A DNA stretch of 64,000 nt from assembly GCA_905221605.1 (NCBI GenBank), contig CAJNDS010000674.1:22501-86500 (forward strand), written 5' to 3'. The notes below the pieces were generated by a model that made no database searches, was not told the DNA's origin, and saw only the letters and a list, made by a program, of their open reading frames with translations. Numbering within the stretch: the stretch's first letter is position 1; the number at the start of each line of letters is the position of its first letter. The position numbers and the translations under genes were made by a program. Shown piece after piece: positions 49,641-60,201 of the stretch. The DNA comes from Symbiodinium natans (taxonomy: Eukaryota; Sar; Dinophyceae; Suessiales; Symbiodiniaceae).

Positions 49641-49755
49641 GGGGGGTTAAGGGTTTAAGGGGTTTAAGGGGTTCAGGGGGTTTGGGGGGTTTAGGGGGTT
49701 TGGGGGGTTTAGGGGGTTTAGGGGGTTTAGGGGGTTTAGGGGGTTTAGGGGTTGG
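49641..49755 (+). repeat. variant array (TTTAGGGGG)n
   Basis: About 12 nine-base units; the reverse strand therefore reads as KPP repeats, which is not a gene. Confidence 0.95.
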
Positions 49756-50154
49756 GCATCTGTAGTTGTAAGTGTGGTTATGCCCCATTTGAGGGCCCGA
49801 CCGCGAGCTTTTGATGCTTTTGAACAGCTGCATTGTTCTTGGGGAGTTGGAGTTTCTGTGCTCAACAGGCTTTTAAGTCAAGGCTTGCTCCAGGGTTTAA
49901 GAGGGTTTAGGGCTTAGGGGGTGAGAGAACAGCAGCCTGCACAAAACGTAGTGTTGCCTGTGAATTTTGGTTGAACCCATTGGGGATGCTCCAGGCGTGT
50001 TGCCTTCTTGATTCCCTTAAACGCCCCTCATCCCCAACTAATTAAGCCAGTCATGCAAGTAGCGGTGGGCGCAAATCCAGGAGCCTCTAGTACCGCTAGC
50101 GCTGTAACAAGTATGGCACGGCTGCAAGCCCTCAATCGAAACACCCCACCCTAA

Positions 50155-50262
50155 ACCTTAAACCCTAAACCCTAAGCCCTAAACCCTAAGCCCTAAACCC
50201 TAAACCCTAAACCCTAAACCCTAAACCCTAAACCCTAAACCCTAAACCCTAAACCCTAAACC
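50155..50262 (+). repeat. telomere-type array (CCCTAAA)n
   Basis: About 15 units, a few CCCTAAG. Confidence 0.95.
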
Positions 50263-50285
50263 CGCCCCTTGTTTCATGCCTGAAG

Positions 50286-50349
50286 TTTTCGGAGGTGCTG
50301 GCTGCCCAGGGCGTAGATGTTTCGAGGCAGGAGCTCGAACAGACGCAGT
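50286..50349 (+). CDS. candidate exon
   Basis: After CCTGAAG, phase 0, reads FSEVLAAQGVDVSRQELEQT Q, followed by TGA; a GA donor (CAG|GAGCTC) is the alternative end. Looks like part of a helical domain. Confidence 0.45.
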
Positions 50350-50639
50350 GATGGGGGTTGGTTGGGGTGGGGGGGGGGGGGGGGGGGGGAGGTGGGGATT
50401 TCGAGTTGAGTGTTTGCGTTCTATTACTACATAGTGCATGTTAATGCTGATATTGGTGGGGATTTGGTGTTTGATTTCTATTTCATTGTGCATTATGTAT
50501 TGAATTGTATATTGTGTGTTTTGTGCTCATGTTAGATTGTTACATGCTCGTACATATTGCCATATTGCTGTTTTTTCTACATACTAGTTTTTTCTATTAC
50601 ATGCTGCTTTTGTGATTTAGGGCTCGGGCCTTGTTGGCG

Positions 50640-50780
50640 CCCTAAACCCTAAACCCTAAACCCTAAACCCTAAACCCTAAACCCTAAACCCTAAACCCTA
50701 AACCCTAAACCCTAAACCCTATAAACCCTATAAACCCTATAAACCCTATAAACCCTATAAACCCTATAAACCCTAAACCC
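50640..50780 (+). repeat. CCCTAAA array passing into CCCTATAAA
   Basis: About 11 CCCTAAA then six CCCTATAAA units. The reverse-complement pattern (TTTATAGGG, six units) occurs at 12515-12570. Confidence 0.95.
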
Positions 50781-50801
50781 TGAACCCTGAACCCCGTGTA
50801 G

Positions 50802-50865
50802 GCTGGACGTCCGGCTACTGGCCTTCCGGGGCAGCGCTGGCGAGCAGGAGACATGCCCCTCGAAA
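50802..50865 (+). CDS. candidate exon with GC donor
   Basis: After GTGTAG reads LDVRLLAFRGSAGEQETCPS K and ends at AAA|GCCCTG. Confidence 0.5.
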
Positions 50866-50874
50866 GCCCTGGGC

Positions 50875-51020
50875 CTAAACCCTAAACCCTTAACCCTAAA
50901 CCCTTAACCCTAAACCCTAAACCCTAAACCCTAAACCCTAAACCCTAAACCCTAAACCCTAAACCCTAAACCCTAAACCCTAAACCCTAAACCCTAAACC
51001 CTAAACCCTAAACCCTAGCC
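50875..51020 (+). repeat. telomere-type array (CCCTAAA)n
   Basis: About 20 units. Confidence 0.95.
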
Positions 51021-51180
51021 CTAAACCCTAAACTTGCCCTAAACCCATGGAGCTCCCAATTTTTTGGCTTCCAATGTGATCTTGCGCCCGCCCGGCCCTG
51101 CCAAGTCTACATTTCTTCATTTTGTAAGCATGGCTCACGACGTGCTCTGAACCTGACCGCTTCGCTGCCTCCTGTACTCT

Positions 51181-51281
51181 GGGGGTTTACGAAAATAGAC
51201 CCATAAGATAGACCCCAAACAGTAGGATCCCCTTAGGAGGAGGACCCCAGTAAAGTACCCCTATAATATCGTAAAACCCCC
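51181..51281 (+). mobile_element. family D introner-like element, clear inverted repeats
   Basis: GGGGGTTTACGA at the left, TCGTAAAACCCCC at the right (one extra A). Confidence 0.8.
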
Positions 51282-51338
51282 ATCTGTAGACTCACAGCTC
51301 ATGCTCATCTCTCATCCTTGTCCTTGTCTGCTCCACAG

Positions 51339-51701
51339 GAGCGCATGTCGAAGCTCTTCCGCAGCTTCTCGTCCGAAGCGCCGGCGGCGCCCGCGGCGCT
51401 CGCGGCGCCCGTGGTCTCGGTGGCCCCTCCGGCCGTCACGACAGCGGCCCCGGCGCCACCCATCCCACCTGCAGCGCGGGTGGAGCCTTCGGAGCCACGC
51501 TCCTCGACCGGCGAGGCGCGCGCGGTACGCGCGCCCGCGGAGCGGGCCGAGCCCAGCTCCGAACCCAGCCGCCGCGAAGAGCCCCCGGCGCCGAAGGAAA
51601 CCAAGGAAACCTCGGAAGCCAAAGCTGTTGGGCCCAAGCCGGCTCCATCAAAGCCCAAGAGGTCAGTCCTGGACATGCTCCTGGGATCTGACAGCCAGTG
51701 A
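51339..51701 (+). CDS. terminal exon of an unknown gene, Ala/Pro/Glu-rich protein end
   Basis: The acceptor is CTGCTCCACAG. The 120-codon exon begins ERMSKLFRSFSSEAPAAPAA, continues through an Ala/Pro/Val-rich and then Glu/Arg/Lys-rich disordered stretch, and ends KPKRSVLDMLLGSDSQ and TGA. Third positions are almost all G/C, so coding is convincing. The two ends look like short conserved helices separated by a linker. Exon candidates at 48252-50865 lie upstream on the same strand and may belong to the same transcript. No family recognised. Confidence 0.7.
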   Translation, partial: ERMSKLFRSFSSEAPAAPAALAAPVVSVAPPAVTTAAPAPPIPPAARVEPSEPRSSTGEARAVRAPAERAEPSSEPSRREEPPAPKETKETSEAKAVGPKPAPSKPKRSVLDMLLGSDSQ

Positions 51702-51729
51702 TGAGGGCCCCCCAAAAAACCACATCAAG

Positions 51730-51815
51730 GTAAGGATCCTACGAGTACTACCCGGGTAGAAGGGCCCTCTCTCTAGAAGGGGGGATTCTGGAAAGCCATG
51801 GTTTGTAGAATCCTC
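51730..51815 (+). repeat. introner-like element in the 3′ untranslated region
   Basis: Begins GTAAGGATCCTACGAG, 28 bp after the stop codon, and ends with 'tttgtagaatcctcatag', weakly inverted ends. It suggests a spliced 3′ UTR. Confidence 0.5.
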
Positions 51816-51820
51816 ATAGT

Positions 51821-51935
51821 CTTGGTAGCCCAGTGGTACCCTTTTCCCTTTTTCTTTCTTGTTCTGGGTTCCCTTATAAAATAGCCAACCCAAAAAAGGG
51901 TGCCCCTACTATAACATGGTTACTGGGCTACCAAG
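51821..51935 (+). mobile_element. family A introner-like element, perfect 14-bp inverted repeats
   Basis: CTTGGTAGCCCAGT at the left and ACTGGGCTACCAAG at the right are exact inverted repeats. The 115-bp element is about 90% identical to the one at 60849, 9 kb away. Interior has 'cttataaaatagccaaccc'. No coding capacity, so it would be non-autonomous. Confidence 0.85.
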
Positions 51936-51975
51936 TAATGGATGTGGTTTTTTGGGGCCCCTACTAAAGGATGAG

Positions 51976-52054
51976 GAGCCTGGCTCTTGAGCCCTTCTGC
52001 GGGAGTTCAAAGCAGTCCACGACAGCTCCCAAAGATCCTCAAAGGGCTGGGCAG
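51976..52054 (+). CDS. candidate exon after the terminal exon, next gene or UTR
   Basis: After GGATGAG reads SLALEPFCGSSKQSTTAPKD PQRAGQ and ends at GTTTGG. Confidence 0.4.
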
Positions 52055-52082
52055 GTTTGGGGTTTAGGGTTTAGGGTGCAGG

Positions 52083-52195
52083 GTTTAGGGATTTAGGGAT
52101 TTAGGGATTTAGGGATTTAGGGATTTAGGGATTTAGGGATTTAGGGATTTAGGGATTTAGGGATTTAGGGATTTAGGGATTAGGGATTTGGGGAT
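52083..52195 (+). repeat. variant array (GGGATTTA)n, 8-base unit
   Basis: About 13 perfect GGGATTTA units. Confidence 0.97.
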
Positions 52196-52199
52196 TTGG

Positions 52200-53080
52200 G
52201 GATGTAGGGATTTAGGTTGAAGTTTGAAGTCTGGAGTCTGAGTTGTGCTGAACATGGCGGGGGTTTCCGAACATAAGTTTTTTTTGGGGGGGGTATATTC
52301 AGGGTTGGTATCCTCATTTTTGGGGGGAACTGCCCATGCTGCCGGAGCTTCACAAGCTTGCGTGACGCATGTGCGCATGCATCTACAGTACGTACCTTAG
52401 GAGCCCAAAGCAATGTTGCTTTCTAGTCTCTTTACAGCTCCCACCATGTTTAATCATTCTTTTAGAAAGTGATTGGCATGTAGAACCGACATATACATCA
52501 TCATCGTCATCGTCACCATCATCATCATCATCATCATCATGATTATTATCATCATCATCATCGTCTGTCAGAATGTTTTTTTAGATTTTCGTGTTCCTCT
52601 TTTACATCTACTAGATACTGTTGTTTGCTCTTTTTTCTGGAGACACAAATCCAAACATCAGTTATACCCGGTTTGGATTTGGGTATTTCTTGCTACTGGT
52701 GCGCAGTCATCCACTCCTTGTTCAAAACTACCCTGTGTGGTCATATTATCATGTGCCTTTTTCAGCTTGAACAACATGTCTATCAACAATACTTCCGAGT
52801 AGCCGAAGCAAGAGTAGCATAGGAGCTGGACAGGATGCACAGATAGGGATCCGTTGATGGATTGGTGCACCCCTGGACCGGATCACTCAGCCGCTTCGGT
52901 CTGCATGACGCCGTTCTTCAGTTCTTCATGAAGAACGGGCACAGTCATAAGTTGTTGATACGACGCAAGCCCTCTAGGCGCAATCTGTAGCATCGGGTTC
53001 AATCACTGCAAAAACACACAGCAGAGAATGGACGTTAACTAGGCGACTAAAGCTCTGAGAGCCTTTCTGGGCCACTGCAC
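52200..53080. other. intron-like or intergenic DNA
   Basis: Contains a partial family D element (about 52258-52330) and an (ATC)n microsatellite (52497-52563). No gene seen. Confidence 0.5.
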
Positions 53081-53086
53081 CTGTAG

Positions 53087-53167
53087 CTTTGTCGAACCGC
53101 CCTGTCGGCTGCCATGGCACTCTTGGCCAAGGTTGGGGCTCCGCAAGGTGTCATGTTTCATTTCTGA
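53087..53167 (+). CDS. candidate exon, frame uncertain
   Basis: After CCTGTAG reads LCRTALSAAMALLAKVGAPQ GVMFHF then TGA; other frames also open. Confidence 0.35.
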   Translation, partial: LCRTALSAAMALLAKVGAPQGVMFHF

Positions 53168-53207
53168 GTCTTCTCCGACGGTTTGATGCCCAACTCAGGC
53201 TGCTCTT

Positions 53208-53309
53208 CCCCCCTTATACTAGCAGTCCTTAATGGGGAATATAACGGGGGGGGGGGTACTATAACCCTATTAAAGGCTGTGACTCGTAGTACAAGGGGAA
53301 ACATCCCCA
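53208..53309 (+). repeat. family F introner-like element
   Basis: 'cttccccccttatactagcagtccttaatgggg' at the left, 'gtagtacaaggggaaacatcccc' at the right. Confidence 0.65.
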
Positions 53310-53684
53310 TGCATGCTCCTTGCATGGAATCAAAATCTCCCGTTTTCTTCACCCCTCAGCCCACTCAAACCCGAAGCCCTAAGCCCTAACCCTAAACCCT
53401 AAATCCTAAACCCTAAGCCCTGATCCCTAAACCCTAAACCCTAATTGCAAGGGGTGCGCTTTGGGTGCACCGCCGGCGCTGCCTGTGGCGAGGCGGAGCG
53501 GCACACCGAAAAAAGGTCAGATGTAAGATGAGGAGCCGTTGACTGCTTCGGGTTTAGGGTTTTGGGTTTAGGGCTTAGAGTTTAGCTTTAGGGTCTCAGC
53601 CACGCGAAACGTTCCACATTGCGATTCTAAGTATTACGACTCTTGCCTATGTACATGAAAGCTCGCAAGCAAGCATCCCATGCA

Positions 53685-53763
53685 GGCATGCCTCAAAGCC
53701 TGGGAAGGCTTTTCCCGAAGCTCACGGACGAGGCAGCAAGCACACTCGCATCTCAGTGTCTGG
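53685..53763 (+). CDS. candidate exon
   Basis: After CATGCAG reads MPQSLGRLFPKLTDEAASTL ASQCL and ends at GTTTAT; the frame stays open to a TGA at 53825. Confidence 0.45.
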
Positions 53764-53899
53764 TTTATTTAGGGTGTATTCGATGGTCATGGGAGTTGTC
53801 TTGCTTGGGCTTTCTCTGTCTTTGATTGCACGCCGTACGATTTGAACCCCCAAGCCCTCTAAACCCTCTATAACCTCAATTCAACCCGAACCTGCTGTT

Positions 53900-54140
53900 G
53901 CGCGCCCCACGATGCATCAAGTCAATGTCCAAGCACACGCCCCCCCTTGGCCTAGCGGCTGCCAAGGTGTGTCGACGGCGCACGCGGCAGCCAGCACAGT
54001 CTTGGCGGCGGGCATTGTGGGGAAGAGGTGGCACCACGAGATTCGCGATGTTGTCTTTTGTTGCGATTCGGCATGAAGAAGGCTCGAGGTGCTAATTGAG
54101 CCAATGCCGGGAATTGTGAACTCGTTCATATTCTGTGGGT
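53900..54140. CDS. open segment readable on both strands
   Basis: Minus: EFTIPGIGSISTSSLLHAES then FPTMPAAKTVLAAACAVDTP. Plus: VCRRRTRQPAQSWRRALWGR and a TAA. Neither can be chosen from sequence alone. Confidence 0.3.
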
Positions 54141-54718
54141 TAGTGGCCGCAACGTATATGCCCAGAATACATGAACGCACAGGCGCATGCGCATAGTGGG
54201 CTTGTCTTCGGAACTGAACTTCCCTCAGCCTCCGGCAAGTTTTCAGCAGGGTTACAACGTGTCAGGCTATCCTCCATGTGGTCTTAGCGTAGGGCTCCGA
54301 AATGAGCAGCGGAAGTAAATTTACTGTTTGCTTCAGGTTCTTAAGCAGTTCGTAAAGTGATACGCCGTGTGCAAAGCGACGTGCCCCGGGCTGGGCATGG
54401 GTGTGGACCTTTATTGACAAGTGTTGCTTGAGGTTCCCTTTAGACATTTGGTCAGTTCTCTACGTAAGGTCCCTTTCGAGATCCCTGTCGTATCACAGGC
54501 CCTTCCCTTCTACGCTCAGAGGGCCCCGAAAGGTCCACAATTTAGAGTACGGACCTTGCTGACTTGTGGGCAAGGCCATCTCTTCTCTGAAGCTCCTAGA
54601 AGAACCCTGAACCCAAAACCCTACACCCTAAACCCGAAACCCTAAACCCTAAACCCTAAACCCTAAACCCTAAACCCTAAACCTAAGTCCCGCATCCCTT
54701 CCGCTGTTCCCTACACAG

Positions 54719-54784
54719 TGCGCTTGGGGGTGCCAGAATTGCCCGGACCCAACGGGAACAGTCAAGATAAGCAGCTCCCCTAAG
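54719..54784 (+). CDS. candidate exon, 22 codons, four cysteines
   Basis: Between CTACACAG and GTTTAG, phase 0 to 0: CAWGCQNCPDPTGTVKISSS PK. A second frame is open too. The donor is the first heptamer of a TTTAGGG array. Confidence 0.45.
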
Positions 54785-54882
54785 GTTTAGGGTTTAGGGT
54801 TTAGGGTTTAGGGTTTAGGGTTTAGGGTTTAGGGTTTAGGGTTTAGGGTTTAGGGTTTAGGGTTTAGGGTTTAGGGTTTAGG
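54785..54882 (+). repeat. telomere-type array (TTTAGGG)n at a donor
   Basis: About 14 units starting at the donor GTTTAG. Confidence 0.95.
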
Positions 54883-55035
54883 CTAAAACTGCAACCCTCA
54901 GTCAGCATCCCTACAACCTATGGCTTACTCAGCCCATCTCAACCCTAAACCCGTACACTCTAAACCCTGAGCCCTAAACCCTAAACCCAAAGCCCTAAAC
55001 TCTAAATCCTAAACCCTAAACTCTAAACCCACAAG

Positions 55036-55091
55036 GCGGATGGCACGGAAGACCGCCGTAAGGGCCAGGGCCCCAGGCCTCTACGACCTGG
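55036..55091 (+). CDS. candidate small exon
   Basis: After CCACAAG, reads RMARKTAVRARAPGLYDL or ADGTEDRRKGQGPRPLR depending on frame; donor at a TTTAGGG array. Confidence 0.35.
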
Positions 55092-55295
55092 GTTTAGGGT
55101 TTAGGGTTTAGGGTTTAGGTTTTAGGGTTTTTTTGTTTAGGGTTTGGGGTTTATAGGGTTTAGGTTTAGTAGGGTTTAGGGCGTTGTAGTTTCAAGGGCT
55201 TTAGATGAGGGCTTTTGGGGTTTAAGGGGGCTTATGGCTTTTATCAGGTTCAAGTTTAGGGCTTCTTCGTCCGTTCCAGGGTTTAGGGTTCAGAG

Positions 55296-55352
55296 GCATG
55301 CCACAAGACTTAAAAGAGGTGAGGAAGTGGCTTCTTCAAGCGATTCATACTT
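55296..55352 (+). CDS. candidate exon
   Basis: After TTCAGAG reads MPQDLKEVRKWLLQAIHT and ends at GTACCC. Confidence 0.45.
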
Positions 55353-55548
55353 GTACCCCTGTAAGGGTGTACCCCTGAGAGAGGTTCCCTTAATATACGC
55401 CTAGTCTGCCCCCTTCTCTGTTCCTTAACGATCACCCTAAACGCTAAACCCTAAACAACCCCAAACCCCAAACCCCAAACCCCAAACCCCAAACCCTAAA
55501 CCCTAAACCCTAAACCCTAAACCCTAAACCCTAAACCCTAAACCCCAG

Positions 55549-55642
55549 GCGTCCCAAAGGTGGCGACCCCAGAAGCCTCATGACTTCTCAGGAAAGCGCC
55601 GAAGCATGCGCCCATAAGACCCTGCAAGCCTTAGCGTCGTAG
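55549..55642 (+). CDS. candidate exon
   Basis: After ACCCCAG reads RPKGGDPRSLMTSQESAEAC AHKTLQALAS then TAG; a GC donor after TLQ is available. Confidence 0.4.
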
Positions 55643-56189
55643 TGCTCAAGAGGGGAGAACTGGAGTGGCTTAAACCCTAAACCCTAGCCCTAAACCCTAA
55701 ACCCTAGCCCTAAACCCTAAACGCTAAACCCTGAACCAGATCTTACACTGACGTACACTCGCATCTGCCGATATCGCTCCGTTAGCCATCAGAAAGAAGC
55801 CCTAAACCCGAAACCCTAAACCCTAAACCCGACACCGGCAGACTCCAGAACCCGAAGCGTACCGTTGGAGTAAGCTTAACTACCATAAACAAGGGGGTAA
55901 GCCATGTCCAATAATTACTAGGCTTACAGGGTTAACAGGGCTGGTAGATAATTGGCTTTATAGGGTTATTCATCGGGTTCTTCATATGTCTAGAATAACC
56001 TGAGCACCCTCGAAAAGGGCAAATATACTACACCCGTCACCCTTACTTTGGGAAGGAGGCGGGAGGTGCACGGACTGGACCCCCGAACCTCAACCCTTCA
56101 AGCCCCTATACTCCACACAACAGCTGTTAGGGTTTCGGGTTTTCGATGTAGGGCTTGTATACCAGCCTCATCTCAAACCCTAAACCCCT

Positions 56190-56260
56190 TTTGAAGGACC
56201 CCAAAATAGTACCTTAGCTTTGTAAACAAGGACCCCAAAACAGTACCTTAGCTTTGTAAG
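56190..56260 (+). repeat. short tandem duplication
   Basis: GGACCCCAAAA(T/C)AGTACC plus TTAGCTTTGTAA occurs twice in a row. Confidence 0.9.
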
Positions 56261-56273
56261 GGGCCCAGACAAG

Positions 56274-56339
56274 TCCAAGGCTGCACCGCCCCTGAATGGC
56301 CGCGTCACTGTGGATGCTGATTGCCCGGATCGTTTGAAG
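56274..56339 (+). CDS. candidate exon, 22 codons
   Basis: Between AGACAAG and GTTTCG, phase 0 to 0: SKAAPPLNGRVTVDADCPDR LK. Confidence 0.5.
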
Positions 56340-56929
56340 GTTTCGGGTTTCTAGAACCCTGTACCTTCCACGGATCCCTGGAAGTATATGGTTTAGGGTT
56401 TAGGGTTTAGGGTTTAGGGTTTAAGGTTTAGGGTTTAGGGTTTAGGGTTTAGGGTGGCTCTATAACCCCTAGGACTCACTTGTTCGGTCCCTGGAAGTAT
56501 AGGGGTTGGTTCCCAATAGCATGTTGACCGCAACGGTTTGACTGAGATTGGACCGGCACGTTTGTGGTTTGGAACCTACTATGACATGTGGTCAGTTCTC
56601 GAAAATATGGTGCCTGTTTGGGTGCCTAAATCTTAGGGCCCGCCGAATTGTAGCAACCCCAAAAGGGGCCCGGTTCCTAAACCCTAAGCCCTAGTTGGTA
56701 GCGTGGTGGAAATGAAGTGTCGGTTTCCGGGGCATTTTGGGCATCCGCCTTTGGGTGTCCTGCAGCCGTTTTGTTGGTGCTTTTTTAGTTCTTTCTTACC
56801 GGCCCCCTAAACCCTAAACCCTAAACCCTAAACCCTAAACCCTAAACCCTTTGGGGTGCACTTCGCAGCTTTTGAATGCCCTTCGGAGCTTTTCCGATCA
56901 TGTCGGAGCCTTGTTTAGGGTTTAGGGTT

Positions 56930-57030
56930 TAGGGGTTTAGGGGTTTAGGGGTTTAGGGGTTTAGGGGTTTAGGGGTTTAGGGGTTTAGGGGTTTAGGGTT
57001 TAGGGTTTAGGGTTTAGGGTTTAGGGTTTA
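56930..57030 (+). repeat. array alternating TTTAGGG and TTTAGGGG
   Basis: Eight TTTAGGGG units flanked by normal heptamers. Confidence 0.95.
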
Positions 57031-57376
57031 GAACTGTTCGACTTGTGTAGACACAGAACTTTGCAAGCTCAGAATGATACGTTGGCAAGTGGAGCGACCT
57101 GAGCAAATTTGAGTTTTCAGCTTTTCTGGGGTTGGTGATCCCGGCTTGGGGATTGCAACAATGGTAACCCTAAACCCTAAACCCTCAACCCTAAACCCTA
57201 AACCCTAAACCCTGGTGTTATGCCCTCAGTTGTTTTACTCATAACCTTCAACGTGCAAGCCTTGGAGCTGAAAACGCGGCAGACCCAAAACGACTGAGTA
57301 ATCTTTAGGGCTTCGGGTGTAGGGTTTACGGTTTAGGGTTTAGGGTTTAGGGTTTAGGGGTTTAGGGGTTTAGCAG

Positions 57377-57432
57377 AACCTGAGGAAGGCATCCGCAGCG
57401 ACTTCCCGGCGCTTCAACAAGAGGCCCGACTT
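57377..57432 (+). CDS. sufS: cysteine desulfurase SufS, exon with N-terminal motif
   Basis: After TAGCAG the exon reads EEGIRSDFPALQQEARL, the conserved start of SufS (compare IRADFP). It ends at a GC donor (CTT|GCATGT) in phase 0. SufS is a PLP enzyme that takes sulfur from cysteine and passes it to SufE/SufBCD for iron-sulfur cluster assembly, usually in plastids of algae. The transit peptide and start codon must be upstream; no exon for them could be assigned. Confidence 0.8.
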
Positions 57433-57448
57433 GCATGTGGGGGGTTTC

Positions 57449-57790
57449 AGGAAATAAGTAGGGTTTAGGGGTTTAGGGTTTAGGGTTTATGGTTTAGGGT
57501 TTAGGGTTTAGGGGTTTAGGGGTTTAGGGGTTTAGGGGTTTAGGGGTTTAGGGGTTTAGGGGTTTAGGGGTTTAGGGGTTTAGGGGTTTAGGGGTTTAGG
57601 GTTTAGGGGTTTAGGGGTTTAGGGGTTTAGGGGTTTAGGGGTTTAGGGGTTTAGGGGTCTAGGGGTTTAGGGGTCTAGGGGTTTAGGGGTCTAGGGGTTT
57701 AGGGGTTTAGGGGTGTAGGGGTTTAGGGGTTTAGGGGTTTAGGGGTTTAGGGGTTTAGGGGTTCAGGGGTTCAGGGGTTAGGGTTTAGGG
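57449..57790 (+). repeat. (TTTAGGGG)n array inside the first sufS intron
   Basis: About 40 units, mostly the 8-base TTTAGGGG variant with some TCTAGGGG. It fills most of the 430-bp intron. Confidence 0.97.
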
Positions 57791-57862
57791 TTAAACCCGA
57801 AAACCAAAACCCTAAACCCTAAACCCCAAACCCTAAAACCCTAAACCCTTGGAGAGACGCAG

Positions 57863-57925
57863 GTGAAGCCGGGCGTGCCACTGATTTACCTGGACAACGC
57901 TGCCACGTCTCAGAAGCCGAAGCAG
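57863..57925 (+). CDS. sufS: sufS exon 2 (LDNAATSQKP motif)
   Basis: Between GACGCAG and a GC donor (CAG|GCCACC), 21 codons in phase 0: VKPGVPLIYLDNAATSQKPK Q. YLDNAATSQKP is the signature at the N-terminal domain of group II cysteine desulfurases. Confidence 0.95.
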
Positions 57926-58055
57926 GCCACCCTGTCAGAGCTTGTGGGGTGGAGGCATTCCACTGAAGGTTCGGGGTTCGGGGTTCAGGGTTCAGGGTTT
58001 GGGGTTTGGGGTTTAGGGTTTAGGGTTTAGGGTGCAGTGTATATGTGTATATACT

Positions 58056-58160
58056 GAGTAGTAGAGTAGATAGCCTTTAAACCTTTTTGGGGTGTATGAA
58101 TCCCTTTATAATCCCGCAGGTTAACCTTAAGTTCCCTAGGCTACTGGACCAGTAAGTATT
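58056..58160 (+). repeat. family I introner-like element in sufS intron 2
   Basis: 'gagtagatagcctttaaacctttttggggtgtatgaatcc'; relative of 31996. Confidence 0.65.
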
Positions 58161-58417
58161 TTGTCTTTCATCTATCCCAAAAATGGAATAGACTCCCTAA
58201 CCCCTAAACCCTAAACCCTAAACCCTAAACACACACATATACGCGACAGTTTATATGGCAACACACGTACATACCTCTAGACACACATGCATACATACAT
58301 GACCGACCCCGACCACAAGGCCCTCAGGCCCAGGGCTCCCCTAAACCCTGAACCCTAAACCCTAAACCCTAATTAAACCCTAAACCCTAAACCCTCAACT
58401 TTCTTGGCGTTTGGTAG

Positions 58418-58457
58418 GTTCTGGAGGAGCTCAATCGCTTCTACAGCCAGGACAACA
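58418..58457 (+). CDS. sufS: sufS exon 3
   Basis: After TTGGTAG reads VLEELNRFYSQDN and leaves one base at a GC donor (ACA|GCGCCG). Joined to the next exon it gives QDNSNVHRG, matching HDNANVHRG. Confidence 0.9.
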
Positions 58458-58592
58458 GCGCCGTGCCAGAGTTTTGCTACCCCTATACGCCCTAAACTCC
58501 CTAAACTCCTTATAAACCCCAAACCTTGAACCCTAGACCCTAAACCCCAAGCCCTAAACCGCTAAACCCTAATCCGTTTAGAGTTTTAGGAT

Positions 58593-58775
58593 TTAGGGTT
58601 TCAAGACTTGGTACGATAGGTTAAGCAGATCCCAATCTCGTTCAGCTTGGACAGGGTCCCAAAGCGCATCTTTCAAAACGGCCCAAGTGTTGTCGAGCTG
58701 AACCTTGCTCTGATTTGCTTGTCTGCCTTCACTCACGGGGCTTGGGTTTACAGCGGCCTGCAGGTCGAAAGACAC
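58593..58775 (-). CDS. minus-strand open frame inside a sufS intron, doubtful
   Basis: Reads SKVQLDNTWAVLKDALWDPV then QAERDWDLLNLSYQVLKP on the minus strand. Protein-like, but it lies in the sufS intron on the opposite strand and the plus strand is also open. Confidence 0.25.
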   Translation of the reverse strand: MSFDLQAAVNPSPVSEGRQANQSKVQLDNTWAVLKDALWDPVQAERDWDLLNLSYQVLKP

Positions 58776-59411
58776 TTTAGGAAGACGTGCGCTAGGGTTT
58801 TGATGGCTTGTGTGGGTTTGGGTTGCGGCTTGGGGTACACTCTAGCTCATCGAATTAGATTTCCCTTGATAGTCCAACTCTGTTTTGGTGTCTAGGTACA
58901 CAGTTCTGTCCATGAACCTCCAAAAACCCGAAGCCCTGACCTCCCCCTTTGAACTTACTGGCTCTTTTGAGTGCGGAATTTTGGTATGCTACAGACTTTA
59001 TATGCCCCCCCCCCCCCCCCCCCCCCCCGCATAATTTATACCACTTCAAGGATTCTAGTTAGGGGCTCTAGTTTTGCCGAAGTCCCTACACTGGGAACTA
59101 AGTCAAACCGCAGCTTTTATTAAGCTCTGAGACCCAATCGAGGCGCTGAGCTTTTGATAGCTGAAGCCTCCATTCCTCCCCCAAACCGGAGCACTTCAAT
59201 CGTTCAATTCTTGGTTTCCAACAATGTATTCGTACAGTTAAGGCATAATGAGGGAGTTCTTGGGGTTTATGCATTACAAGGAGCCCCAACAAGTACATTT
59301 TTCTTCTGGTTACTTCCAAGCCTAGATGCCTTTACCCAGAAAGACAGAAGTTACCTCCTAATTCCTAAACCCTAAACGCTAAACCCTAAACCCTAAACGA
59401 TACCTCCTAAG

Positions 59412-59482
59412 GCAACGTCCATCGTGGGATGCATACGCTGTCGATGCGCTCGACGGAAGCCTTCGAAACCGCTCGGCAGAAG
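59412..59482 (+). CDS. sufS: sufS exon 4 (NVHRG motif)
   Basis: After CCTAAG reads NVHRGMHTLSMRSTEAFETA RQK and ends at a GC donor (AAG|GCACGG). NVHRGxHTLSxRxTExxExAR is the conserved SufS segment. The preceding intron of 954 bp holds a poly-C run (59006-59028) and exon-like open pieces that are not needed for the protein. Confidence 0.95.
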
Positions 59483-60201
59483 GCACGGCGAGGGTACCTG
59501 GAATTTCAGGTGTGGAGTCCGTTGCTTTCTCAGTAGCTGAATGAGCAGGGTTTAGGGTTTGGGGTTTAGGGTTTAGGGAGTCCACTTTACACTGTTTTGG
59601 GATACTATAATCCCCTGTGCAACTGAAAGTGTGGAGCTTCTCGACTCAGCAACTAAGTTTTAGGGCATACCTAGAGTAACCTTGTGCCTTCATAAAAGGG
59701 TGAATTTTCCAATCATCCTGAAACAGTTTGTCAAAGGATACAGAGGTTCCTCTAGCTAGGGTTTAGGGTTGCGACAGTAGAACATACTCAAGCTGTTGTT
59801 GGGAAGGCCCTGGCGATGTTTTTGTTATTTCCCAGTGTGGTTTGGGGTTTAGGGTTGATTTGGATTGTTGGATTCAGGGTTGGGTTTAGGGTTTAGGATG
59901 GCTTTTGGGATTATTGGGTTTAAACGGATCATACTTAGGAATGTTTTGTTCAGAGGGTTGAAAAGGGGGCCAATCTGGGCTGTTGCATCAGCATGAACCG
60001 GATCCGAACTTTGTCTTCAGAGATGAAGTCCTAGCCGGATTTCTCAAGCTTCATGTTTTCTCAGGAGCCTACAGAGACACGGAACTTCGAAGAAGTCACC
60101 AGCTCCTGTTCCAATGACACATGCAGCCGCCAGCTGAACCCTTAACCCTAAACCCTAAGCCCTAAACCCTCATAAACCCTAACCCTTAAAACCTGTGTGA
60201 G

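Noticed and set aside
49618-49865. KPP-repeat reading on the minus strand
   Set aside because: Translation of the TTTAGGGG G array.
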